From Sphingomonas sp. PsM26 (GTDB lineage Bacteria; Pseudomonadota; Alphaproteobacteria; Sphingomonadales; Sphingomonadaceae), in the NCBI GenBank assembly GCA_030433805.1, contig JARUXA010000014.1:62001-126000 (forward strand): a DNA stretch of 64,000 bases, given 5' to 3'. Of this stretch, positions 58,255-64,000 are shown in pieces (the stretch's first letter is position 1; every line of letters begins with the position of its first letter). The notes beneath the pieces were generated by a model that saw nothing but the letters and a program-made list of their open reading frames with translations, was not told the DNA's origin and did no database searches. The position numbers and the translations under genes were made by a program.

Positions 58255-58443
58255 ATGATGCGGCGAGGTTGTCAGGTGGTACTCTTTAACGAACCGCAGG
58301 GCCCACTACGCGACAATATCGACGAGGCGCAGCAGGACGCCATCCGCTTGAAGCTTGGCCGATATGACGAAGACGGCTGCTTCTATCTAGATGCTGGCGT
58401 CGATCTCGTTTGGAATGTGATCCAGGCTCAGGCTGCGGCCTGA
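58255..58443 (+). CDS. Small phage protein next to the repressor
   Basis: A 62-residue product with GGGAG five to eight bases before its ATG pair (58255, 58258). The end (GRYDEDGCFYLDAGVDLVWNVIQAQAAA) is acidic. It lies on the opposite strand between the early promoter and the repressor gene, where lambda-type phages carry small regulatory or exclusion genes. No family is recognised. Confidence 0.5.
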   Translation: MMRRGCQVVLFNEPQGPLRDNIDEAQQDAIRLKLGRYDEDGCFYLDAGVDLVWNVIQAQAAA

Positions 58444-58457
58444 CTATACGCCCGGGG

Positions 58458-59051
58458 TCACATCCGACGTAGCAGCTCAGCTCCAATCGACACGGAGACT
58501 ACACGACCGATGATAGTGATTGGCTCGCTTCCAAGGCGGATCTCTTGGTGAGATAGGTCGCTTGAAATCGGTACGAGCCGAGCAGGGTTTTCGAGGTAGC
58601 GCTTAAACGTGAACCCCCCGCCAGACGCTCCGATAACGTAGAGATCCCCGGAAAATAACGACTTATCGTTCGGATCAACAATAACATCGGCACCGAGCGG
58701 GGCGATGTTGTTCATGCTCTCGCCATCGACCTCGAGGGCAAATACCCCCTTCGGCAAATGCGCACTAACTTCAACGGTATCTGTCGTCTCCTGAAGAGCC
58801 ACACGAAGCGATCCTGCTGGAACCCGACCGATCCGCTTGATCCGTCGGACGTTCGATTCCTCCTCGTCCTCCATACCGAAAAGCTTTGCCAAAATTGGCA
58901 TCTCGTTTGGCTGGATGCGGCGCGACCCTTTGAGCATCTCGTTTACCCGTGCCGGCGCAATGCCCAGCTCGGCGGCTATGTCTTTCTGAAGCAAGCGACG
59001 ATCGGCCACCCAACGGTGCATTTCTCTCAAAATTTGGTCAGGCGTGATCAT
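58458..59051 (-). CDS. S24-type phage repressor (CI-like)
   Basis: The 197-residue protein has an N-terminal helix-turn-helix (LQKDIAAELGIAPARVNEMLKGSRRI) and a C-terminal S24 peptidase-like half. The self-cleavage bond is likely Ala79-Gly80 in RVPAGSLRV. The catalytic serine is Ser112 in GESMNN and the lysine is Lys150 in FTFKRYL, as in LexA and CI. DNA damage would thus release the phage. The ATG at 59051 was chosen to give the domain start. Four matching operators flank it. Confidence 0.92.
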   Translation of the reverse strand: MITPDQILREMHRWVADRRLLQKDIAAELGIAPARVNEMLKGSRRIQPNEMPILAKLFGMEDEEESNVRRIKRIGRVPAGSLRVALQETTDTVEVSAHLPKGVFALEVDGESMNNIAPLGADVIVDPNDKSLFSGDLYVIGASGGGFTFKRYLENPARLVPISSDLSHQEIRLGSEPITIIGRVVSVSIGAELLRRM

Positions 59052-59085
59052 AAATCGAGCATGCGAAATTCGTAGGCTACGGTCG

Positions 59086-59136
59086 ATGACGGTTTTCGTA
59101 TTTCCCCTTGCGTCGAGATTACGTTTATCGTAATCT
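59086..59136 (+). promoter_or_regulatory. Rightward phage promoter and two repressor operators
   Basis: TTGCGT (59108-59113) and TAATCT (59131-59136) are spaced by 17 bp. ATTACGTTTATCGTAAT (59118-59134) lies between them and is identical to a leftward operator. A weaker copy, ATGACGGTTTTCGTATT, lies at 59086-59102. The Cro-like ATG follows seven bases after the -10. Confidence 0.8.
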
Positions 59137-59142
59137 GATCCC

Positions 59143-59373
59143 ATGCAGACGGTTCCAGATATCATCGAGGCGCTTGGCGGCGTGACCGCAATCTCGAACG
59201 AGACGGGCATCCCACTAACCACCGTTCACAGCTGGAAACGAGCACGGTTCGTTCCCCGGTGGAGAGTACCAACTTTGGTAGCTCTGGCTAGCAAGCTCGG
59301 AAAATCTGTCACCGAAGACAGTTTCCCCAATCTGCGGCCCGAACCGGTCTCTACCGAACAGGAGGCAGCATGA
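59143..59373 (+). CDS. Cro-like phage regulator
   Basis: The 76-residue product has the helix-turn-helix VPDIIEALGGVTAISNETGIPLTTVHSWKRARFVPRWR of the Cro/Cro-like class. It begins seven bases after the -10 box of the rightward promoter, so its mRNA may start at the ATG. In such switches the protein favours lytic growth by binding the same operators as the repressor. It overlaps the next gene by 4 bp. Confidence 0.82.
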   Translation: MQTVPDIIEALGGVTAISNETGIPLTTVHSWKRARFVPRWRVPTLVALASKLGKSVTEDSFPNLRPEPVSTEQEAA

Positions 59374-59510
59374 ATATCGTCGATGCACTCGCTTTCTGGT
59401 CCGTGGTGTCTGTTGGGTTCGGCCTGTTGGTCGGTTCGGCTTTGCGGAAGGTCACGGGCGATCCGTCCTCGCGACCGGCCGGTCACAATCGTCGCGTCGG
59501 AGACCGGTAA
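59370..59510 (+). CDS. Small phage membrane protein (46 residues)
   Basis: From an ATG at 59370 overlapping the Cro-like stop, with AGGAGG upstream. It has one hydrophobic segment, IVDALAFWSVVSVGFGLLVGSAL, and a basic tail. The 4-bp overlap and the ribosome site support the gene. Confidence 0.6.
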   Translation: MNIVDALAFWSVVSVGFGLLVGSALRKVTGDPSSRPAGHNRRVGDR

Positions 59511-59513
59511 GCC

Positions 59514-59696
59514 ATGACGCACGCCCATGACGAAGCCGAAGCTGCCAAGTGGATCGATCCCCTGATCGGTAAGCTCGACGCCGTCCGCGGCACCCGCTGC
59601 GCAGTCTGCCGCCAGGGCGTCTGCAGCCATTCCGACGCCGAATATGCGGGCATCGTCAGCGATGCTCAGCGCGCTCACGAGACAGGGACCAAGTGA
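59514..59696 (+). CDS. Small phage protein with a Cys pair
   Basis: A 60-residue product, MTHAHDEAEAAKWIDPLIGK and then RCAVCRQGVC. It starts 3 bp after the previous stop and its stop overlaps the next ATG. No family is recognised; the cysteines could bind metal. Confidence 0.6.
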   Translation: MTHAHDEAEAAKWIDPLIGKLDAVRGTRCAVCRQGVCSHSDAEYAGIVSDAQRAHETGTK

Positions 59697-60220
59697 TGAG
59701 TGATCGTTTCCATAATGCGGAAGTATCGCCGCAGTGCAGCAGCGTCGTTCCTGAAAATCGTGACGTTAACGAAGCGGAGTTCCGGGCAGCGATGTTGAGC
59801 GGCCTCGCGCGCTGCTCGAACACCGCGGCAAAGAAGCGTTCGCTCGCCGGGGCGATGGACCTGTCGAGCAAGGGCTTGGAGAACATCCAGCTGCGCGGCG
59901 CGATGCCTGGACCCAAGCGGTTGTGGGACGCGACGACCGCTTGCCCACACGCGCTCGACGACGTCGCCCGGCTCTACGGCTTCGAGCTGGTGCGGTCGGT
60001 GGGATTCGAGATTGCCGCTGAGCACGGCACTTTGCCGATTGCGACCTTGCTCGCGCAGATTGCGGAGGCGGAAGCGCCCACCAGTGATGGCGGCACGGTC
60101 AAGACGCACACGGAACTGATCGCGATGGAGCAACACATCCTCCGCGTTCACGCACTCACCGGCCAGTGGCTCAAGGAGATCGCCGATCACCGCGTACCCA
60201 CAGGCCTTCGATCGATCTGA
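59696..60220 (+). CDS. Phage regulatory-type protein, CII-like (uncertain)
   Basis: The 174-residue protein has an early helical domain, SGLARCSNTAAKKRSLAGAMDLSSKGLENIQLRGAMPGPKRLWDATT, that recalls CII/CP76-type phage DNA-binding proteins, and a late helical part. The position just after Cro matches that of lambda cII, but the match is a memory of the pattern and not firm. Its ATG is at 59696; a GTG at 59693 is possible. Confidence 0.55.
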   Translation: MSDRFHNAEVSPQCSSVVPENRDVNEAEFRAAMLSGLARCSNTAAKKRSLAGAMDLSSKGLENIQLRGAMPGPKRLWDATTACPHALDDVARLYGFELVRSVGFEIAAEHGTLPIATLLAQIAEAEAPTSDGGTVKTHTELIAMEQHILRVHALTGQWLKEIADHRVPTGLRSI

Positions 60221-60258
60221 AACTGAGGTTTAGCGCCGGCGTGACCGGCAGGGAGTAA

Positions 60259-60462
60259 ATGACAATGCCGAACACTATCAGGGTGGTGGCGACGACGGTC
60301 GCTTCCGCCGGAGAAAATCTGCGTCCTGCGGCGGTGCTGCCAATGTCACATGTTGTGATCACTGGCGGCGAACGCTTGGGGTTCTTGCCCATCAGTAGTG
60401 CGTGCATGGTGCCAGTTTCGCGTGTGCTGCGAATGAACCGCCTCATCCAGGGAACGGCATGA
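60259..60462 (+). CDS. Possible small phage protein (67 residues)
   Basis: From ATG 60259 (or 60265) with GGGAG close by. Its stop overlaps the next gene start as TGATG. A leftward frame with a hydrophobic segment covers the same DNA and cannot be excluded. No domain is recognised. Confidence 0.4.
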   Translation: MTMPNTIRVVATTVASAGENLRPAAVLPMSHVVITGGERLGFLPISSACMVPVSRVLRMNRLIQGTA

Positions 60463-60641
60463 TGGCCGATCAAATGGATATGGCCGCCGAGATCAGCGAC
60501 CTTCACCTGCGCCTAAGCCTTGAGGCTGCGCGCCAGCCATTGCCAGTAGGCGCGCCCGGCGAATGCGAGGAGTGCGGCGACGACAGGCCTCGTCTGGTCG
60601 GCGGACGTTGCGCGCCTTGTCGCGACGGACGTCGCCGGTGA
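60459..60641 (+). CDS. Small zinc-ribbon phage protein, TraR/DksA-like
   Basis: A 60-residue protein with two Cys pairs, CEECGDDRPRLVGGRCAPC, the C4 ribbon pattern of TraR/DksA-type proteins. TraR binds RNA polymerase and alters promoter choice. It is shorter than TraR and this is by motif only. It overlaps the next gene (GTGA). Confidence 0.6.
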   Translation: MMADQMDMAAEISDLHLRLSLEAARQPLPVGAPGECEECGDDRPRLVGGRCAPCRDGRRR

Positions 60642-61201
60642 GCGAACTGACCCCTGCCCCGCGAATCTGCATCGAGGATGGCTGCACCACCGCGATCAGC
60701 AAGACCTCCAAGGGTCGTTGCAAACCCTGCGCGCTCAACCGCTTGGGGAACGATCCAGCCATCAAAGCTCGGCGAGCCGCCGGTATCGCCGCCCACCACG
60801 CTCGCCCCGAGGTCAAAGAGGCGAACCGTGCCCGCATGGCCGACTTTATGGTCAACATGCCGGAAGCCGAACGGGAACGCCGCCGCGAGCATGGGCGGCA
60901 GATGGTCGCGACCAAGCTGCACACGCCGGAATCGCAGGCCAAGGCACTCGCGGCGCGCAGCGTGCCGGAGGTTAAGGCTCGGCGCTCGCTGTCGATGGCT
61001 CGAACCCTGATGCCCTGGCTGCCGAGCCACCTAGTTCAGGCGTACCGGGAACTGACGCGCAGCGGCCTGTCGCCAACCGAAGCGCGCGTGGCACTTGAGC
61101 CGGAGATCGCCGGGACCGCCGCGCATACGGCGCGCGTGCTCGCCAATGTTCGCGACGCTCAGCGGATCCGCCGCGAGCGCGACCAGGCGCAGGCATACTG
61201 A
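60638..61201 (+). CDS. Phage protein with N-terminal Cys motif and helical tail
   Basis: The 187-residue product starts at GTG 60638. It has CIEDGCTTAISKTSKGRCKPC, a zinc-finger-like start, a basic middle (NRLGNDPAIKARRAAG and RPEVKEANRARM, similar in style to NUMOD-type DNA-binding repeats), and a C-terminal helix. It probably binds nucleic acid; the role is unknown. Confidence 0.6.
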   Translation: MSELTPAPRICIEDGCTTAISKTSKGRCKPCALNRLGNDPAIKARRAAGIAAHHARPEVKEANRARMADFMVNMPEAERERRREHGRQMVATKLHTPESQAKALAARSVPEVKARRSLSMARTLMPWLPSHLVQAYRELTRSGLSPTEARVALEPEIAGTAAHTARVLANVRDAQRIRRERDQAQAY

Positions 61202-61290
61202 TGCCCACCGGGATCATCTGGAGCCGCCCGCACGACCGCGAACCGCGCGTCCAGTGGCTGCCAACCAAGTTCAACACCAAGAGAGAATGA
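61201..61290 (+). CDS. Possible 29-residue phage peptide
   Basis: From an ATG sharing one base with the preceding stop (TGATG) to a TGA overlapping the next ATG. The peptide is basic. Only its coupling at both ends supports it. Confidence 0.3.
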   Translation: MPTGIIWSRPHDREPRVQWLPTKFNTKRE

Positions 61291-61691
61291 ATGTGCTGAT
61301 CGATCAAGACGACCCCCCGCGCGCGGCGGATGGCAACCGTGTCCAGCCAGCGGTGAACAGCTTCGGTGAGTTCGTCCGGTTCCTCGAGGACGGCCAACTC
61401 GACGCCGAACTCTCCGAGGTGCTGCGCAAGCTGTCGAGCGACATGGCGAACAACGCGATCGAAGGCGGCGGCAAAGCGCGCGGCAAGCTGACCCTTACCT
61501 TGGACTTTGGCCTCGATGGCCGCGTGTTCACGATCAAGGCGAAGCACAAGGTCGATGTCCCGGAAGCCAAACGCCAGAACAGCGTGATGTGGTCGACCGA
61601 GGATGGCCGCTTCACCCCCAGCAATCCGCACCAGGGCAACCTGTTCGGCGTCCGCGAAGTCCGCAGCCAAGGCTTCCGGGACGTCAGCTGA
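61287..61691 (+). CDS. Phage protein of unknown function
   Basis: A 134-residue product from ATG 61287. The middle is a beta-rich part, KARGKLTLTLDFGLDGRVFTIKAKHKVDVPEAKRQNSVMWSTEDGRFTPSN, seen in phage early regions next to DUF2303 genes. No function is known. Confidence 0.7.
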   Translation: MNVLIDQDDPPRAADGNRVQPAVNSFGEFVRFLEDGQLDAELSEVLRKLSSDMANNAIEGGGKARGKLTLTLDFGLDGRVFTIKAKHKVDVPEAKRQNSVMWSTEDGRFTPSNPHQGNLFGVREVRSQGFRDVS

Positions 61692-61721
61692 TCCACATCA
61701 TCACCACTGAAGGGAGAAGTC

Positions 61722-62651
61722 ATGAACACCACCGTAGAGGGTGACGGGATCGTCACCGAAGTTCGCGAACTAGTCGAGACATACGTCAAGGCCGAGGTCG
61801 TCGAGATCACCGAACCGTCGACCGGCGTCGTCGCGCTGGCCGTCCGATCCGGCAACAGCGTCACGCCCCTGACGCCGACGATCTTCGACCAGTACCGCGC
61901 CGCGCCGCGGTATCGGCAGGGCGCGGCGACGCTGCTGTCGATCGACAGCCTGATCGACCACATCAATCGGTTCAAGGACACGGACAGCATCGTGTTTGCC
62001 GACGATAACCGCGAGAAGCCGTCGATCACCGCGGTGCTCGACTATCACCGCGTCGGCGCTGGCGGCGATCCTCGGTTCGGGAAGCACCGCAGCCTGTTCG
62101 GCTTCCCCCTGTCGGACGAATGGAAGGCTTGGAACGACAGCAACGCTACGCCGATGTCGATGGCGGACTTCGCTGCGTTTCTCGAGAACCGTATCATCGA
62201 CGTGCTCTACGTCATCCCCGGCGAGGACAGCCTGCCGGAGGACGTGCAGCGTCTGATTGACACCCTCGGCGGCGGCGACACCGTGGCCACCCCGAACAAG
62301 CTGATGGAACTGGCGCGCGGCCTGCAGGTCAACGAGAGCGCGGTCGTTCAGGAGGCTGTGAACCTGTCCTCCGGTGAAGGCGTGGTGCGTTTCCAGTCTG
62401 AACACACCGACGCCGCCGGCGCGCCGCTCAAGGTGCCGTCGCTGTTCCTGATCGGGATCCCGGTCTTCAACAACGGGCCGCTCTACCGGATCGCCGCGCG
62501 CCTCCGGTACCGCAAGGCCGGTGGACGTTTGACGTTCTGGTATGAGCTCTGGCGCACCGACCGCACGTTCGACCACGCCTTCTCCGAAGCGGTCGAGCGC
62601 GTGAAGATCGAGACCGAGCTTCCGGTCCTCATTGGCAAGCCGGAAGCCTGA
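61722..62651 (+). CDS. DUF2303 (YfdQ) family phage protein
   Basis: The 309-residue protein matches the DUF2303 family by YRAAPRYRQGAATLLSIDSLIDHINRFKDTDSIVFADD, ITAVLDYH and FGKHRSLFGFPLSDEWKAW. Members occur in phage replication or recombination regions; the function is unknown. GAAGGGAG precedes the ATG. Confidence 0.85.
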   Translation: MNTTVEGDGIVTEVRELVETYVKAEVVEITEPSTGVVALAVRSGNSVTPLTPTIFDQYRAAPRYRQGAATLLSIDSLIDHINRFKDTDSIVFADDNREKPSITAVLDYHRVGAGGDPRFGKHRSLFGFPLSDEWKAWNDSNATPMSMADFAAFLENRIIDVLYVIPGEDSLPEDVQRLIDTLGGGDTVATPNKLMELARGLQVNESAVVQEAVNLSSGEGVVRFQSEHTDAAGAPLKVPSLFLIGIPVFNNGPLYRIAARLRYRKAGGRLTFWYELWRTDRTFDHAFSEAVERVKIETELPVLIGKPEA

Positions 62652-62654
62652 GCG

Positions 62655-62867
62655 GTGCTGCGGCTGGCATCCCTGTTCCTGTCTCAGCAGGAACGTCTCG
62701 CCCGGGCACGGCGGCGAGCGCTGGAGGCCGAGCTCGATGCTCGCCTTCAGCGCCGGAAGGCCAGCCGCGCCCTCCTCAACGAACGCGCGCGCCTCGGCGC
62801 GGCAACCAAGGTGCACGAGCAGGTCGCCCGCGATCCGCTCCTGCTTACGAAAGCCATCCGACAGTGA
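62655..62867 (+). CDS. Small phage helical protein
   Basis: A 70-residue, Arg/Ala-rich helical protein from GTG 62655, 3 bp after the DUF2303 stop. Its stop overlaps the next GTG. Confidence 0.55.
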   Translation: MLRLASLFLSQQERLARARRRALEAELDARLQRRKASRALLNERARLGAATKVHEQVARDPLLLTKAIRQ

Positions 62868-63691
62868 GCGACGGCGGCTTCTATCTTATGCACCGAGGGT
62901 GGCAGGATAACCCTGTCTTCCGAAACGAAGAGTTCTCTCGTCGTGACGCCTTCGTGTGGCTGATCGAGGAGGCCGCCTATCGTCCGACGCGTGTGCATGC
63001 CAGCACCGGCGCGATCGCCCTGACGCGTGGCCAGCTTTCGCACTCGCTCCGCTTCATGGCGAAGGCGTGGAGATGGGACGAGGCGAAGGTGCGTCGGTTT
63101 CTGGCGGCGTTAGTCAAAGAGAACATAATCGACGCAGCAACCGACGCAGGCCAGACGGTCATAAGCGTCTGTAATTATGAGAAATATCAGACCATTGGCG
63201 GACAGGCCGACGCAGCGACCGACGCAGGCGCGACGCAGCAACGACGCGGCGGCGACGCAAAGAAGAATGAAGGAAAAGAAGGGAAAGAAGGAAAGAAAGA
63301 AGAGAGGGAGAGCGCACCCGCTGTCGCGGATGCTCGCTCGCTCGCTTTCAAGCCTGATCCCTTCCCTCGCCCTGATTGGGCGGATGCCACGGTCTGGGCC
63401 GACTTCCTTAAAAACCGGAAGACCAAGCGGCTGCCCAACACCGCGACAGCGCACGTCAAGTTCCTCGCCGACGTCCACCGCAACACCGATACCGACTGGC
63501 CGCCTGGCCGCCTTCTCGAGGAGGCAACCGGCCGCGGACACGGCGCAATCTACCCATCGATCAAGGAAGGAACAGGCGGACATGGCAATGCGGCAAATCG
63601 GTTCAGTGGTCCGGCTCCCCGCTCGCGAAACGGGTTCCTCAACGCAATTAACGAATCCGAGGCCAATCGCCGGCGCGCCGCGAACGGCTGA
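62864..63691 (+). CDS. Phage replication protein with N-terminal winged helix
   Basis: The 275-residue product begins at GTG 62864. The N-terminal part (RDAFVWLIEEAAYRPTRV; GAIALTRGQLSHSLRFMAKAWRWDEAKVRRFLAALVKENIID) matches the winged-helix start of phage replisome organisers that bind the origin. A Lys/Glu-rich linker (NEGKEGKEGKKEERE) and a C-terminal domain follow. It lies where lambda O would be. Confidence 0.75.
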   Translation: MSDGGFYLMHRGWQDNPVFRNEEFSRRDAFVWLIEEAAYRPTRVHASTGAIALTRGQLSHSLRFMAKAWRWDEAKVRRFLAALVKENIIDAATDAGQTVISVCNYEKYQTIGGQADAATDAGATQQRRGGDAKKNEGKEGKEGKKEERESAPAVADARSLAFKPDPFPRPDWADATVWADFLKNRKTKRLPNTATAHVKFLADVHRNTDTDWPPGRLLEEATGRGHGAIYPSIKEGTGGHGNAANRFSGPAPRSRNGFLNAINESEANRRRAANG

Positions 63692-64000
63692 GGATTGCCG
63701 CGCCCTCAAGGCTTGGGCGGAATCGCTGCCGCTCGACCAGCAGCTTGCGGCACCGCAGGAGCGGATCGAGCAGCACCTCGCATTCATGGCGGCGACGCTC
63801 CCGAGCCAAGCAATTGACGACGAAAGTGGACGCAAGCGGTTCGCGGTCTATGTCTCGTTGCTGTGCGGCTTCAGCGACGAAGCGCTCAAGCACATGGCGC
63901 GCACTGCCTGCCTGACGCTCGAGTGGTTCCCGGTCCCCATCCAGTGCCTGCAACTGGCCCGAGCATACGTCCCGCCAGTTGGCGAGCGTGAGGCCACTCT
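63582..64000 (+). CDS. Phage protein cut by the window end
   Basis: An open frame from ATG 63582 overlaps the end of the replication protein by 110 bp and runs off the window. The visible part (AWAESLPLDQQLAAPQERIEQHLAFMAATLP; VSLLCGFSDEALKHMARTACLTLEWFPVPIQCLQLA) is helical. By position it could be a helicase loader or the like, but no family is recognised. Confidence 0.55.
   Translation, partial: MAMRQIGSVVRLPARETGSSTQLTNPRPIAGAPRTAEDCRALKAWAESLPLDQQLAAPQERIEQHLAFMAATLPSQAIDDESGRKRFAVYVSLLCGFSDEALKHMARTACLTLEWFPVPIQCLQLARAYVPPVGEREAT

Noticed and set aside
60171..60506. A 111-codon leftward frame with a hydrophobic segment
   Set aside because: Its direction is against all neighbours, it overlaps two rightward genes and lacks a ribosome site; kept only as an alternative.

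Overview
The window reads as a high-GC alphaproteobacterial chromosome of the sphingomonad type. The evidence is the TonB receptor with a DIVVTARR plug start, the complete Entner-Doudoroff operon, the ppx/ppk1/hda/purM/purN block, the fabD-fabG-acpP-fabF-mltG and mreBCD-mrdA-rodA runs, and several families of GC-rich palindromic repeats. No rRNA or marker gene fixes the species. Positions 1-50341 look like core chromosome with a few accessory insertions. Positions 50342-64000 look like the first part of an integrated temperate phage whose right end lies outside the window.

Core layout. Leftward ppx (partial), ppk1, hda and an exported protein face rightward purM, purN, a YjbR protein and a membrane protein. 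An acyl-CoA ligase and dnaE1 follow, leftward. A DUF2971-like gene with unusually AT-rich sequence sits beyond dnaE. The next leftward operon is lolC/E, lolD, a GNAT acetyltransferase and glutathione peroxidase, read from right to left. Next come a TonB receptor, a small heat-shock gene with a sigma-32-like promoter and a ROSE-type RNA thermometer, a large DUF3857/transglutaminase/TPR protein, pyrG and secG. Rightward are a MarR-like regulator, an SH3 protein and argC, then zwf-pgl-edd-glk-eda, which carries glucose to pyruvate and glyceraldehyde 3-phosphate. Fatty acid synthesis genes and mltG follow, leftward, then an RcnB-like protein, a LuxR-type regulator, rpsF-rpsR-rplI, mutL, and the rod-shape operon mreB-mreC-mreD-mrdA-rodA.

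Phage layout. A tRNA-Lys(CUU) gene is followed by a tyrosine integrase pointing at it, the classic attachment arrangement. About eighteen leftward early genes are joined almost end to end by overlapping stop and start codons. They include a MazG-like hydrolase, a radical SAM protein, a DUF5131 (Gp37/Gp68) protein, a putative HNH nuclease, a PEP-CTERM-like protein and several tiny membrane proteins. A lambda-like immunity region at 58118-59136 holds an S24-type repressor flanked by four copies of one 17-bp palindromic operator and a Cro-like gene that may be leaderless. Rightward genes lead into a replication module (DUF2303, winged-helix replication protein) cut by the window end.

The most unusual signal is the repeated placement of palindromic repeats inside essential or conserved genes without breaking the frame. 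One is in dnaE (105 bp), one in mutL (108 bp), and three tandem copies are in the GNAT gene. Sister copies lie between genes. This resembles the in-frame palindromic elements known from Rickettsia, but here three sequence families seem to do it in one 64-kb window.
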